Source: Morinoia aosen (Eukaryota; Arthropoda; Malacostraca; Amphipoda; Talitridae). Taken from it: a stretch of 64,000 nucleotides of DNA. The DNA lies in NCBI GenBank assembly GCA_030386875.1, contig CM059576.1, positions 64,107,581 through 64,171,580 of the forward strand. The letters are read 5' to 3'. Positions 10,380 to 21,015 of this stretch are shown here, in pieces. The number at the start of each line of letters is the position of its first letter. Position 1 is the first letter of the stretch. The translations under genes and the position numbers were made by a program. The notes beneath the pieces were generated by a model that had not been told where the DNA came from, did not search any database, and was given only the letters and a program-made list of their open reading frames with translations.

Positions 10380-10741
10380 TTAGATTAAATTGTAGGTTAG
10401 TTGAAGCCTCCCTTACCACTGCAAAAAAAAGAACGTATCGAAGAGAGGAAGGAGGAAGACACCATTTAGTATGGATATTAGGGAATATGGAATCTATGCA
10501 GAAGGGGCATAGAAACAGTAAGTTGAGAAAAAAAGTTGATGAAATAAGATAAAAGTTGCAGAAAAAATTCAGAGGTGCTAAGAAACAGGACAGTAGTGAA
10601 CCGAAAAAAAAGTGATCCTTAACATAAAAAAACATTATTTCAACAAAAAGAGGGCCCACCTAACTCTCAGTTCGGGCCCTTACATTTTCCCTTTGGGAGC
10701 ACTAATTCCCATAGATACAATAGTTGTATCCCCCTGATGGG
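10380..10741 (-). repeat. Family A repeat, full length with degraded target duplication
   Basis: A full-length minus-orientation copy. The left side carries the tail GATTAGATTAAATTGTAG next to GAAGCCTCCC; the right side ends in ATCCCCCTGATGGG. The flanks ACCATTACTCTTTAGA (10364) and ACCATTAACCTTTAAA (10742) look like a 16-bp target duplication with a few mismatches. A duplication of this length and a simple-repeat tail fit target-primed insertion, the LINE/SINE mechanism. Confidence 0.85.
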
Positions 10742-10757
10742 ACCATTAACCTTTAAA

Positions 10758-11424
10758 GGTTAGGGCATTTACGAATACGATGTTAAAATTTAAATATTGA
10801 GACACAATCTGGAGTACACCGACAAGAGAAACTCGAAGTCTGAAATAAAGAAAATTGCCTTGAGAAGTATTTCATGCACGTACAAATTTAGGGTTTATCA
10901 AAAAAATTGAAGACGCAATTTATTACGAGTTTTAACAGATGTTAAACAAATCTTGATTACCTAGCAAATTTCCCGGAACTCAAATTGAAGGTAAATCTGC
11001 GAAGAGCAGCAAAACTTGAAGTTTCCTTCGTAATCTGTGCAGAGATATTAGTTATACGCCAAGCTTTTTTCCAGTTGATGACAATGCATGAAAATTCGGA
11101 GACGTTCACCAGATGTGGCATTTATGGTTTACAAATCTGAATGCATATTAGATTATTGATTCAAGTCTCCCTCACCGTAAGAAAGACTGTAAAAAGAAAG
11201 GAATTACGAAGGCGCTTCTAGAAAGGAGTTCAGGGTATATTATGCATACGAACAATGGTTTTTAACTTTTTTTGGCAGTGACCCAAAATTTTTCCAAAAT
11301 AACTTCTGCGACCCAGCCTCCATAACGATATAAAGGGTTTCTATATTTATATTACACAATTCCTTAGCGACCTAATGAAATAGCTTGGCGACCTAACTTG
11401 TGGGTCGCGGCTTAACAAACTGTT
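10758..11424. other. Unassigned AT-rich spacer
   Basis: No gene or repeat recognised. Confidence 0.4.
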
Positions 11425-11635
11425 AGTCAGGAACGAGTGCTATGAAACAAGATGAAGGTTGAAGAAAAAAGTTAAAGTTTCTGAAAAATGGGACAGCGGT
11501 GAATCGAAATTAAACGGTCCTTATAAAAACTAAATAAATCTTATACAATGTAAAGAAATTCTACCTTTTTCTGAGCTCGAAGCCTCCCATTTTCCTCCCA
11601 ATGAGCGTTAATTTCTATACCCATAGTACGACCAG
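11425..11635 (-). repeat. Diverged family A repeat
   Basis: A degraded minus-orientation copy recognised by GTGCTATGAAACAAGATGAA, GGTTGAAGAAAAAAGTT, GACAGCGGTGAATCG and TTTTCCTCCCAATGAGCGTT. The tail end is lost. Confidence 0.55.
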
Positions 11636-12409
11636 AATGAAAATGTCCATATAGGGGCGGTTCCCAGAAATGCACGGTTGCCAAATCCTAAACCCCTACC
11701 CATCGAAAACATTAGACAACAACGATAATTTAAACAGTAAATAGGTAACTTTTATTTTCAAAATATATTTATTAAAATATTCTTATATGCATTGAGCGAC
11801 ATGTGTATATTGCATTTATAATCTCCACACTCTTGGTACATTTGGCACAAATTTTTTAGGAATTCATACATTTTTGCCACATCTTAATCGTGTCACGCGG
11901 GTGCCATCCGGTGCCAGATGTCTTCCGGTCGTGGTACGCTGAACACACATTCGGTTGAATTATTGATATTATTATTATTGGTAATTATTGAATTGTTAAT
12001 TACTTGATTATTCCAAGTACATATTCTTGGAATCGATATTTTTTCCTGCCTGAAACAATACAATTATAAATTAGTTGGCCCTCAATACTATTTGGAGTAG
12101 AGAAAATGTACGGCATTCGTAATTTAGCAACGTGGATGACGTTTCATGCCCCTCCCCCAAACGGTCATTTCATTCTGGTCGGACCATAATATTGTAAGGT
12201 CCTTAAGGCTTCATGCAGAAAAATCTTGATGATAATTCATCAATTTTTAGCATTTATTCAAAACTTGAACGCGAGCTACTCGTACCAAGACCAAACTGGA
12301 AGGTGGCACCCGATCGAGCCAATTGCGTGCTTCCACAGCGGCCTGAGCCTTACTGAGCGAGGCCAGAATAGCAGCCGACACGCTCTACTTTCCAGGCTGA
12401 AAAGAGATG
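11636..12409. other. Unassigned spacer left of the BEL element
   Basis: No supported gene. A 65-codon open frame at 12226-12423 runs into the element boundary and has no family match I recognise. Confidence 0.35.
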
Positions 12410-12425
12410 CGATTATATGTTAGCT

Positions 12426-12961
12426 TGTCGCAACTCCAGCCTTGCAACTCGTTTAAGTCCCTTGCAAGTTAATCAATATCTTGTATTATCAGGGACTAGG
12501 TCATAATTAACCCTTTACTGACCTAAAAGACTAAATATCAATTAAATATGACAAGCAAGCAATGAGTGGATTGCTTCCCCTTCCTGGCGACAAATGCTTA
12601 TATCGAACATCCCTAATGTGTTCGTTTATTCTTGCGAGCTGAATCTGAAGCCTCAGCAGCGGATTCGGAGCGCCCTTGACGTCGAAGCTTTCGCGGGCTG
12701 ACACGTCAGAAGAAGATCATCAACGGAGTCGGCAGCACGTGCCTTTGTGCTTGACGACTTCCAAACCGGTCCTGCTTTCGGGCAGTCTAACGCCCGGAAA
12801 GCCGACTAGCAATGAAGAAATGTTCCCTGGACAACTATCTTCGAAGTTCAGGTGAGCAATCTTTACTTATTGTCTTTGCTTGTCATATTCTTATTGCAGA
12901 AGAGACTATGGTAAATGCCAGGTAATTCTGAAAGTTGGCGCTTTTGCCGGTGAGCGCGACA
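12426..12961 (+). repeat. BEL/Pao 5' LTR
   Basis: A 536-bp direct repeat of 19671-20206. Differences seen are a T/C in the GGGCAG(T/C)CTAACG block and an A/G in TTCTG(A/G)AAGTTGG. A CAGGTGAGC inside the LTR (about 12849) resembles a splice donor. I found no obvious TATA box. Immediately after the LTR the sequence is TAGTCCTTTTTTTCG, without the TGG expected at a typical tRNA 3'-end primer site. Confidence 0.95.
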
Positions 12962-13744
12962 TAGTCCTTTTTTTCGAAGATAGTTATGTTATTTAATTTA
13001 AAGAAAGTGATTTAATCTTCGAATTCTTTGTTCGAGGAAAGTGATCTAATCTTTGAATCCTTTAAAAACCTTAAATTCATTATTCTTAAATTCTCTTATA
13101 CGAGGAATTTCTCAATTTATAAAATTCTTCATTCATTTGAAAGTTAAAAATTAAAACTTCTTATGAAAAGCAGTTCTGGCGTACGCAATTCGTTCAGCTG
13201 CTAAAGCAAGGCTGGAGTAGCTTCAGGGAAAATCCTGGTGACTATATCTTTTTTTTCTTCTTTCTCCAGTTCAGATAACTGTTTTTCTTTATAAAATAAA
13301 AATAATAAAGAAAAAGGGATTTAATAAATTTTCTGTAATTTGGAAAATCTTGCTGGTTTGCCGTGCTTTCCGGGCTTAGGAGCCGGGGTGTATCTCTTCT
13401 CTCTAGAATTAAGGTGCTTTTTTGCGTGTCGTTTTTGTGTAAGGTACCATTTTTTGTATTGCTAGCTCCTTGTGCTTTTGGGAGCTAGTCTCTTGTTTAC
13501 CTTGCACAAATTATAATTTTTTCTGATTGCATTTTTTGTGTGCTAGTATGTAAGTGAAAAAATTAAAATATTGCAGCAAAAATTTCAATAAAATTTTTGT
13601 GGAAAATTAACTGTGTAAAACTTTCTAATGTGACCTAACTTTAATTGGTGAGGGATGTAACTTTTTTGTGTATTCTGTGTGTCTTTTGTATTTTTTCTAT
13701 CTATATAATATGAGGATATAAACCTAACCTGTCCACTTTTAAAA
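12962..13744 (+). other. BEL/Pao leader region
   Basis: T- and A-rich untranslated leader between the 5' LTR and the gag-pol frame. It contains a short direct repeat near 13005-13065 (GAAAGTGAT(T/C)TAATCTT). No primer-binding site with a clear tRNA 3'-end match was seen at its start. Confidence 0.7.
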
Positions 13745-16700
13745 GTGTTGACTTTATTAGCTGAACTTTTTTCTAATAAGCTTATAAACTATTTACTTAT
13801 TGTTTTTTTTGCAAACATGACCGAAACTTTTAACGCCTCAGCCCTTAGCATGAAAATGCGGGGAGTAAAATGTAGTATTACAGCTTTACGCAAGAAAGTG
13901 CTAGCTCCTGGCTGTGCACCTTCTCTCCTAAAGGAGGCCATTCCTCAGTTGAGTGGCCTTCTAAAGGATTTTCGCCGTCTCTCCTCTATTCTACCTTCTG
14001 ACCTTGAGGAAATTTCTGAAGAGGAGTTAGTTAGACGTGCAGAATACGAAATCCAAATAGTTGAATTAATCGCTGAATTGAAAAATTCAGTTTTCCCGGC
14101 ACCGGTGTCTTACTCTAATGATACCGCGCCTCCTTCTGAGGCTAGTAAAGTTTCTGTTACGGAAGTGCCTTTAAATATTTTTAGAGCTCCTCAACTGACT
14201 TTGAGAAAGTTCAGTGACAATGAACACTGTCCTTTTTCTTTTCTTCATTTTCAGGAATCTTTTCTTAATGCTCTTCTTGCTTATCCTACTATGAGCGAGG
14301 GGCAGAAATTTATATTCTTAAAAAATCAGTTACAGGGAAGAGCCCTTAGTCTTGTTGAGGGACTTCCCAATGAGAATTGTTTCCAAGCTGCTTGGGCTTT
14401 ACTCAAGCAGGAATTTTTAAACGCTGATAAGCTCGTTTCACTCGCACTGGACGAATTAATAAATTCTCCCAGTGTCTTTAGCTTTGCAGAAATAGGGACT
14501 TTTCTTTCTAAAGTTAAGTTTCGTCTACTTGAACTCTCTAAGCTTGGTGTAGATTTCCGTAACGAGAAATCAGGTAATCTTTTGTTTTCCGCTATAATTA
14601 AAACCAAACTGTCTGACTTTTTCTTGTTAGAACTTCTTCGTTACTGCAAAGCTAGTTTCTTCTCTCTAGAGATGTTTGAGAACGCACATCATGTGCTGTC
14701 TCTGTTAGAAACTAAATCTAAGCCCAAGAAATGTCTCTCCCTTCGCAATGATAGGGTGGAGGAGAAGGCTCGAGCTGAAACTAAGTTTAAATCTTCTCCT
14801 GTGTCTTCTAACCTTCCTAATGTAAAAGTGTGCCGGTTTTGTAAGCAGACCGGTCACACGTCTTTTTCTTGCCGTAAATTTGATACTCACGAAAAACGCG
14901 TGAAGCAAGTAGGCGAGTTGCAGTTGTGTTCCGTATGTCTTAGTCACAACCATGTAGCTAAGTCTTGCCCTGCAAAAAGCAGAGGCTTGCCTTTTAATTG
15001 TTCTCTTTGCAAGGCTAATACTCACGTTAGCCCGTTATGCCCTAAGTTCGTAAGTTTTTCTTCTCTTGCCGCCTCATCTTCTTGCCGGTTAAAGGCACGT
15101 TTTCGAATGTGCCCTGTAATCGCTCTTTCCACTAAAGTTAATAATCTTTCTAAACGTGTAAATTTCGTAATTGACACCGGGAGTCAACAAACGTTGATTG
15201 ACCTGGATACTGTTTGTCCAAACAGTTCTACCGCTGATTTGCAGCAAATTACTGTAAACACGGTAGGTGCCTCTGTCCCGTTGCGGGGCAAGCACATTAA
15301 CGTCGAGCTCGTGCTTCCTGACTGTGAGAAGCATGAGCTTGATGTTTTTGCAATGCAGAATTTAAACCTACAGATGGGGATGAAGGGTTTGCAATCTAAA
15401 CTCGAGCTCCTTAAAACTAAGCTTCCTCTTTCTACTTCCTTTCCTGAAGTCGTTGATGACAATATTCAAATCAACGGTATTTTAGGTGTTGATGCTCTTC
15501 AAGCTTTTCGTGTGCTTGAGTTGCAACACGTCGCAGGCTATAAAGTTATGCGCGTGGCTAACGGTTTCTTACCCTTTGGGGACCTAAAGTGTTATAAATC
15601 CTCTTTGTTTCCTGTCGTGACTTCTGCCGCTAAAAAACAAGACAGTGGCTCGCCTTGTTCTGTTGTGTCGCCTAAAAATTCTTCCCCTTCTGTTGTTTCG
15701 CCTGAAATTTCTTCTCCTTCTGTTGTTTCGCCTGAAATTTCTTCTCCTTCTGTTGTTTCGCCTGAAATTTCTTCTCCTTCTGTTGTTTCGCCTGAAATTT
15801 CTTCCTCTTCTGCTGTTCTGCATGGAGTTTCTTCTTCCGTGGCTGTTGCTAATAAACGAAATAAGCAAATAAAAGGGAGTAAATCCAAAGCTAAGCGTTA
15901 TCATGGTGTGTTAGAGGCATTTTTTGAACCTCCTAAAGTCTGTTCTTCTGCATTGGATGGAACTGACTGTGATGTGCAGGCCGGTCTTGATAGACTTCTA
16001 GACTTGGAATTAATAGGGGTACCTGCTGAGGAAGTAGAGAATGATAAAGAGCTAAAAGACTTCAAAAGTAGCGTAGTTTATGACGAGGGCCACTATCATG
16101 TTCACATACCATGGAACCATAATTTACTAGCGAAAGTTCCTCATAATTTCGGTTTAGCGCGCTATCTAGCGCAGAAGGTTGCTGCTTCTAACTCTCGTAA
16201 GGGGATAGAGCAACAGTATAACGATGTCTTTCAGGAACAACTCGAACTTAATATAATTGAGCCTCTTTCTCTCGAGAATCTGGATGTGTGTGAACATAAG
16301 TGGATACCGCATAGGCCTGTCGTGCGAGAACACGTTACCTCTTCCAAGATACGCCCAGTGTTTAATTGCTCGCTTAAGCGAGGTAAATTGCCTAGTCTAA
16401 ACGAGGCCTCATACGTAGGTCCTAACCTCATGAATGATTTGCTTGGCTTGTTGGTGTATTTTCGCTCTAATTCTATTGTTGTGTTATCTGATATTTGCAA
16501 GGCTTTCCTTCAAGTAAAGTTAGCCAGGACTTTTGACCGAAATCAATTTAGTTTTGTTCTCTTTAAGAATGGTGAATTTAAATATTTCCGATACACAACT
16601 TTATTGTTCGGTTTTGTTGCCTCCCCTTATATCCTTAATTTCCTTCTCAAATTACATGCTAAAACTATTAATGATTTGGTGGTTAGAGACATCATGTCTA

Positions 16701-19537
16701 ACAAACTATACGTTGACAATCTTGTTTTTACTACTAATAGTCCCGAGCTAGCGCTTGACACTTTTCAACGCGCGAATAAAGCTTTCTACGAAAGCGGTTT
16801 TCCTTTGCGTCAGTGGCAATCTAACAACTCTAATCTCTTGTCTCAGATTGACCCTTCTCTTGGTAGCTCCAGTGCGCACTCTAGAGTGCTGGGTTACAAC
16901 TTTGATTCTACTTCTGACTCTCTTTCCATTTCTGTAAAAAGCTTAAATCCTTCCTGTAAAACTCGTAGGAGTATGCTGTCAGACATTGCTTCTTTGTATG
17001 ATCCGTTGGGAATTCTGTTGCCGTTCTCTGTTCGAGGAAAACTCATTTTGCGTAGATTAACACCGTTGAGACTGGGCTGGGATCAAGACGTTCCCGATGA
17101 TATCTGTAAAGAATGGCGTATATTTTGTCAGGAATTCTCTGAATTGCATGAATTTGAGTTCCCTAGGATGAATTTTGTTGAAACTGAGAAAATTGATCTA
17201 GTAATTTTTTGTGATGCTAGTGAAAGAGCTTTTGGAACCTGTATGTACGGTGTCCAAAAAGAGCGCAGCTCACTCCTTTTCTCTAAAGTTAAAGTTTCGC
17301 CTCCTAGGCAAAGAACTCTTCCTTCTCTTGAACTTCTGGCAGTGTATCTTGCGTACCAGTGTCTTGTTTCTCTGATGTGTGACGTCAACTTTCCCTATAC
17401 GGTCTCAAGTGTAACTTTTCTTACCGATTCCCAGGTTACCCTGGCTTGGTTATTAAGTGGTAAGCCTCCCCGAAAGAATATCTTTGTCAGTAATAGAATT
17501 AAGGATATTGACAGCATGCGCCTGACGTTAGAAGGTTTAACTGCAGCTTCTTTCCATTATGAATACGTGCCCACCATGTACAACATGGCAGACATGTTAA
17601 CGCGAGGTATTAAAGCATCAAAGTTTCTCGAGAATAAAACTGTATGGTTGGAAGGTCCTGACTGGATTCGAGAAGGTAAGGACCAGTGGCCCAAGGGACA
17701 CCTGGGTTGCATTCCCCATCAATTTGTTTCCTCTGCCTGTATCAATGTTAATATTGTTCCTCCGTGTGAAGCTCCTATTTTGGAGATTGAACGCTTCTCC
17801 TCCTATCCTAAATTACTAGGCACGATGGAGAATGTATTTAAAGCAGTCGCTATTTTTCGACGTGCAGATTTGGGTAATGTAAAATTGCGAGCTTTCATTT
17901 TTCTTATTTCTTCTATGCAAAGTAAATACTTTGCAGGCGAGCTCGAGGCCTTGAAAAATAAAAGTCCTCGGCCGCCTCTGCTAGTTAGAACTTTCAACCT
18001 TTTTCTTGATTCTCACGGTATCATTCGTTCTAATAGTCGTATTGCAAATGCTGAGGAATTAGACTATAACACTCGCAACCCCATCTTGCTGTCTAGTTCT
18101 TCACATTTGACCAATTTGTTAATTTCACATACCCATAAACTTCTTAACCATCAGGGGCTCGACATCACCGTTCAAAAACTTAAGCTGGACGGTTATGTCG
18201 TGCCACGCTGCAAGCGTACAGTTCGCGGCGTCTTGGCTAAATGCATTGTATGCAAGAAGCTAAACGCTAAAGCATTTTACTATCCCGATCCTCCCGCTCT
18301 TCCTGACTCTCGTACTAATTTCGTGAGGCCATTTGCCACAACTGGCATGGATTTCTCTGCCCACTTTTGGGTATTAGACCTTTTTGGTCACAAGCAAAAG
18401 GTGTATTTGCTGTTATTTACGTGTTTTCAGACTAGGGCTATTCACATTGAAGTTCTTCCTTCTATGTCTCTGGAGGAATTTAGTTTCGCCTTCATTCGGT
18501 TTACGAACGAAAAGGGCATTCCTAACACTGTTTATTCTGACAATGCTAGGACTTTCACCGCCGCTCCCGATCTTCTATCGGAAGTGCTAACTTCCTCTTT
18601 GTATGAAGAGCGATTTCGCCCTTTTAATATTAAATTCAAAACTATCCCTATCTACAGTCCTCAATTTGGAGCGATATGGGAACGCCTGTTCAAGTCCATA
18701 AAGGATTGCATATATAAACTTTTTGGACGGAGCACTTATTCTTATTCTTCTTTCATAACTGTCATTTCTGATATTTCTCTCAACCTTAATCGGCGTCCTC
18801 TCTCGTACACTGAGATGGGGGACTCGATTTTACCTATAATGCCCCTTCAATTTCTTCAACTTTACCCTACATCTAATTCTCTTATTCTGTCCGATGAGCT
18901 TCCGAATTTGGAGACTGACGATGTTGAGCATCGCGAGCATTTGCTCACTCTTTTGGAGAGACGCGATGTCATGGTCGCCAAGTTCCGGGAGCTTTGGTAT
19001 TCTCAGTATCTTATTTCTTTGCGAGGTCCATATCCTCTGAAATCTTTACCTTTGCAAAACAAATTATTAGCTGTGGGTCAAGTGGTACTTGTAAAACACC
19101 CTATAAAACCCAGAGCATTTTGGGCCTTGGCTCGCATCAGTGCTTTGCTCCCTGGTCGCGACGGCAAGGTCCGTGTTGTAAGAATTATAAGGGCTGATAA
19201 CACTGAAAGCGCCATTAAAGTCTCGTTGCTGTACCCACTGGAGTTAGTTGTGACCGATCCTACTCCAGAGGAGGTGGGAGATAGCGCAGACGGGAGTGGT
19301 TCGGACGCGGAATCATACCCTCGTTCCAAGCCTCCCGCGAAGTTTGAAACTCAAAGGGGTCGTTCTACTTCTGAACACCCTAGAGTTCAGCAGCTTAATT
19401 CTTCAACTTCTTCTGATGCGGATTCTTCGGCCTTGTCCGAAGAAACCGTAGTTACTTCTGCTGACCGCCCTCAAAGGCAAGCGGCGCGTCAGCAACGTAG
19501 TAAATTAACTTATCTTATTAAGAAAGGGCATTTGTAA
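13745..19537 (+). CDS. BEL/Pao gag-pol polyprotein, intact
   Basis: A polyprotein that should be cleaved into capsid, protease, reverse transcriptase, RNase H and integrase. Domains in order: BEL-type gag (DUF1759-like, about residues 150-300); three Cys-His knuckles starting at C363, C395 and C419; aspartic protease with DTGS at D477; a Ser/Pro-rich linker with decapeptide repeats (about 645-690); RT from about 865 with the catalytic box YVDN at 989-992; RNase H with an early Asp at 1157; integrase with HHCC (CIVC at 1500) and DDE residues D1536, D1599, E1646; and a C-terminal DUF5641-like region with WALARI. The box is YVDN rather than YVDD, a variant known in this superfamily. M25 (13817) is an alternative start because residues 1-24 look unlike gag. 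No stops or frameshifts are present. Confidence 0.95.
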   Translation: MLTLLAELFSNKLINYLLIVFFANMTETFNASALSMKMRGVKCSITALRKKVLAPGCAPSLLKEAIPQLSGLLKDFRRLSSILPSDLEEISEEELVRRAEYEIQIVELIAELKNSVFPAPVSYSNDTAPPSEASKVSVTEVPLNIFRAPQLTLRKFSDNEHCPFSFLHFQESFLNALLAYPTMSEGQKFIFLKNQLQGRALSLVEGLPNENCFQAAWALLKQEFLNADKLVSLALDELINSPSVFSFAEIGTFLSKVKFRLLELSKLGVDFRNEKSGNLLFSAIIKTKLSDFFLLELLRYCKASFFSLEMFENAHHVLSLLETKSKPKKCLSLRNDRVEEKARAETKFKSSPVSSNLPNVKVCRFCKQTGHTSFSCRKFDTHEKRVKQVGELQLCSVCLSHNHVAKSCPAKSRGLPFNCSLCKANTHVSPLCPKFVSFSSLAASSSCRLKARFRMCPVIALSTKVNNLSKRVNFVIDTGSQQTLIDLDTVCPNSSTADLQQITVNTVGASVPLRGKHINVELVLPDCEKHELDVFAMQNLNLQMGMKGLQSKLELLKTKLPLSTSFPEVVDDNIQINGILGVDALQAFRVLELQHVAGYKVMRVANGFLPFGDLKCYKSSLFPVVTSAAKKQDSGSPCSVVSPKNSSPSVVSPEISSPSVVSPEISSPSVVSPEISSPSVVSPEISSSSAVLHGVSSSVAVANKRNKQIKGSKSKAKRYHGVLEAFFEPPKVCSSALDGTDCDVQAGLDRLLDLELIGVPAEEVENDKELKDFKSSVVYDEGHYHVHIPWNHNLLAKVPHNFGLARYLAQKVAASNSRKGIEQQYNDVFQEQLELNIIEPLSLENLDVCEHKWIPHRPVVREHVTSSKIRPVFNCSLKRGKLPSLNEASYVGPNLMNDLLGLLVYFRSNSIVVLSDICKAFLQVKLARTFDRNQFSFVLFKNGEFKYFRYTTLLFGFVASPYILNFLLKLHAKTINDLVVRDIMSNKLYVDNLVFTTNSPELALDTFQRANKAFYESGFPLRQWQSNNSNLLSQIDPSLGSSSAHSRVLGYNFDSTSDSLSISVKSLNPSCKTRRSMLSDIASLYDPLGILLPFSVRGKLILRRLTPLRLGWDQDVPDDICKEWRIFCQEFSELHEFEFPRMNFVETEKIDLVIFCDASERAFGTCMYGVQKERSSLLFSKVKVSPPRQRTLPSLELLAVYLAYQCLVSLMCDVNFPYTVSSVTFLTDSQVTLAWLLSGKPPRKNIFVSNRIKDIDSMRLTLEGLTAASFHYEYVPTMYNMADMLTRGIKASKFLENKTVWLEGPDWIREGKDQWPKGHLGCIPHQFVSSACINVNIVPPCEAPILEIERFSSYPKLLGTMENVFKAVAIFRRADLGNVKLRAFIFLISSMQSKYFAGELEALKNKSPRPPLLVRTFNLFLDSHGIIRSNSRIANAEELDYNTRNPILLSSSSHLTNLLISHTHKLLNHQGLDITVQKLKLDGYVVPRCKRTVRGVLAKCIVCKKLNAKAFYYPDPPALPDSRTNFVRPFATTGMDFSAHFWVLDLFGHKQKVYLLLFTCFQTRAIHIEVLPSMSLEEFSFAFIRFTNEKGIPNTVYSDNARTFTAAPDLLSEVLTSSLYEERFRPFNIKFKTIPIYSPQFGAIWERLFKSIKDCIYKLFGRSTYSYSSFITVISDISLNLNRRPLSYTEMGDSILPIMPLQFLQLYPTSNSLILSDELPNLETDDVEHREHLLTLLERRDVMVAKFRELWYSQYLISLRGPYPLKSLPLQNKLLAVGQVVLVKHPIKPRAFWALARISALLPGRDGKVRVVRIIRADNTESAIKVSLLYPLELVVTDPTPEEVGDSADGSGSDAESYPRSKPPAKFETQRGRSTSEHPRVQQLNSSTSSDADSSALSEETVVTSADRPQRQAARQQRSKLTYLIKKGHL
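15675..15806 (+). repeat. 30-bp in-frame tandem repeat in the BEL linker
   Basis: About four copies of a 30-bp unit encoding SVVSPEISSP, between protease and RT. Units are nearly identical at DNA level, which points to recent slippage. A period divisible by three keeps the frame. It is probably a flexible spacer. Confidence 0.9.
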
Positions 19538-19670
19538 ACCCTTTCATTTATGTGTAATGCGCAGAAATTATTACTTGGTCCTTTCCAGTTAAGCTGGAAG
19601 AACATTGCATGTCTTTGTGTATTTCACGGAATTTTCTATGAAAACTCCGTTTTTTCTTTTGCCGGGATTG

Positions 19671-20206
19671 TGTCGCAACTCCAGCCTTGCAACTCGTTTA
19701 AGTCCCTTGCAAGTTAATCAATATCTTGTATTATCAGGGACTAGGTCATAATTAACCCTTTACTGACCTAAAAGACTAAATATCAATTAAATATGACAAG
19801 CAAGCAATGAGTGGATTGCTTCCCCTTCCTGGCGACAAATGCTTATATCGAACATCCCTAATGTGTTCGTTTATTCTTGCGAGCTGAATCTGAAGCCTCA
19901 GCAGCGGATTCGGAGCGCCCTTGACGTCGAAGCTTTCGCGGGCTGACACGTCAGAAGAAGATCATCAACGGAGTCGGCAGCACGTGCCTTTGTGCTTGAC
20001 GACTTCCAAACCGGTCCTGCTTTCGGGCAGCCTAACGCCCGGAAAGCCGACTAGCAATGAAGAAATGTTCCCTGGACAACTATCTTCGAAGTTCAGGTGA
20101 GCAATCTTTACTTATTGTCTTTGCTTGTCATATTCTTATTGCAGAAGAGACTATGGTAAATGCCAGGTAATTCTGGAAGTTGGCGCTTTTGCCGGTGAGC
20201 GCGACA
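19671..20206 (+). repeat. BEL/Pao 3' LTR
   Basis: The 536-bp partner of 12426-12961. The bases just upstream (TTTTTCTTTTGCCGGGATTG) are not purine-rich, so no standard polypurine tract is visible. It is followed directly by the AGCT duplication and then family A sequence. Confidence 0.95.
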
Positions 20207-20210
20207 AGCT

Positions 20211-20515
20211 CAAGTCTCCCTAACCGCAACAAAGACGTTCCTGCGAGAGGAAAGAGGAATGCACCATTTAGTATAGACTTGAGATTAAAGGGAACGCAGA
20301 ATCTATGCGCAAGGTTCTCGGAACTAGTTAGTTGAGAATGAAGTTCATGAACCATGATAAAAGTTGAAGATAGTAAAAAGTACTGAAAAAAAGAACAGTG
20401 AACCGAAAAAGGTCCGAAAAAAATTTCTAACGCAAGGAATGTCAGCCCAACCTTTATCACAGGACAAAACATATTCCCTCTGGAAGCGCTAATTTTCACA
20501 CATGCAATATTTGAA
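20211..20515 (-). repeat. Family A repeat split by the BEL insertion
   Basis: A minus-orientation copy beginning CAAGTCTCCCTAACC right after the BEL target duplication. The matching tail piece, GATTATATGTTAGCT, is on the other side of BEL at about 12411-12425. Joined across the element, these two read like the uninterrupted tail of the copy at 55369. Landmarks: GCACCATTTAGTATAGA, AAGTTCATGAACCATGATAA, AACAGTGAACCGAAAAAGG. Confidence 0.85.
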
Positions 20516-20674
20516 TCGCTCTGTGTGGTCGAAGCTTTGAAGGATAGCTAGAACATAGAATATGGAGCTAACGAACATCTGCCTAGCAGATGAGGACGAA
20601 ATAGTCGATTTTGCAGACCTTCAAGAGAGAGCTCCATGAAGTTACTGCCTCCTCATTGAGAAAGAATGAATGAT

Positions 20675-21015
20675 AATTCAAGTCTCCCTAATCCCTACAA
20701 AGAAAAAGTGTACCGAAGAGAGGATGAAGGAAGGCCCCATTTAGTATGGAGTTAAGAGAATGTGGAATCTATACACAAGGGGCATAGACACAGTAAGTTG
20801 AGAAAGGAGTTCATGAAACAAGACAAAAGTTGAAGAAGTAGGTAGTTGGTGCTAAAAAACAGGACGGTAGTGGACCGAAAAAAGGTGATCCTTTACATAG
20901 AAAAAAAAATGTTTTCACAAAAAGAAGGACTACCTAACTCTCAGCTCGGGCCCTCACACATTTTCCCCCTGAGAGTGCTAATTCTAATAGATGCAATAGT
21001 TGCATGCCCCTGAGG
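20675..21015 (-). repeat. Family A repeat, near full length
   Basis: Minus orientation. Landmarks: TTCAAGTCTCCCTAATCCC, CATTTAGTATGGAGTTAAG, ACACAGTAAGTTGAGAAAGG, GTTCATGAAACAAGAC, GGTAGTGGACCGAAAAAAGG, CTACCTAACTCTCAGCTCGG, CCCCTGAGGGG. It is close to the 55.4 and 10.4 kb copies. Confidence 0.85.

Larger units (their letters stand above)
12426..20206 (+). mobile_element. Intact BEL/Pao LTR retrotransposon
   Basis: A complete 7781-bp element: 536-bp left LTR, a leader of about 780 bp, one 1930-codon gag-pol frame without interruption, and a 536-bp right LTR. Both LTRs begin TGTCGC and end GCGACA (TG...CA). The flanks AGCT (12422-12425) and AGCT (20207-20210) form a 4-bp target duplication; BEL elements usually give 4-6 bp. 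By eye the LTRs differ at two sites, so the insertion is recent. The element lies in the 3' tail of a family A repeat, whose body resumes right after the duplication at 20211. It is the only element in the window that looks able to encode all its proteins. Confidence 0.95.

Noticed and set aside
15584..15904. Asn/Arg-rich minus-strand frames opposite the BEL linker
   Set aside because: They are the antisense of the 30-bp SVVSPEISSP repeat in an intact gag-pol frame.
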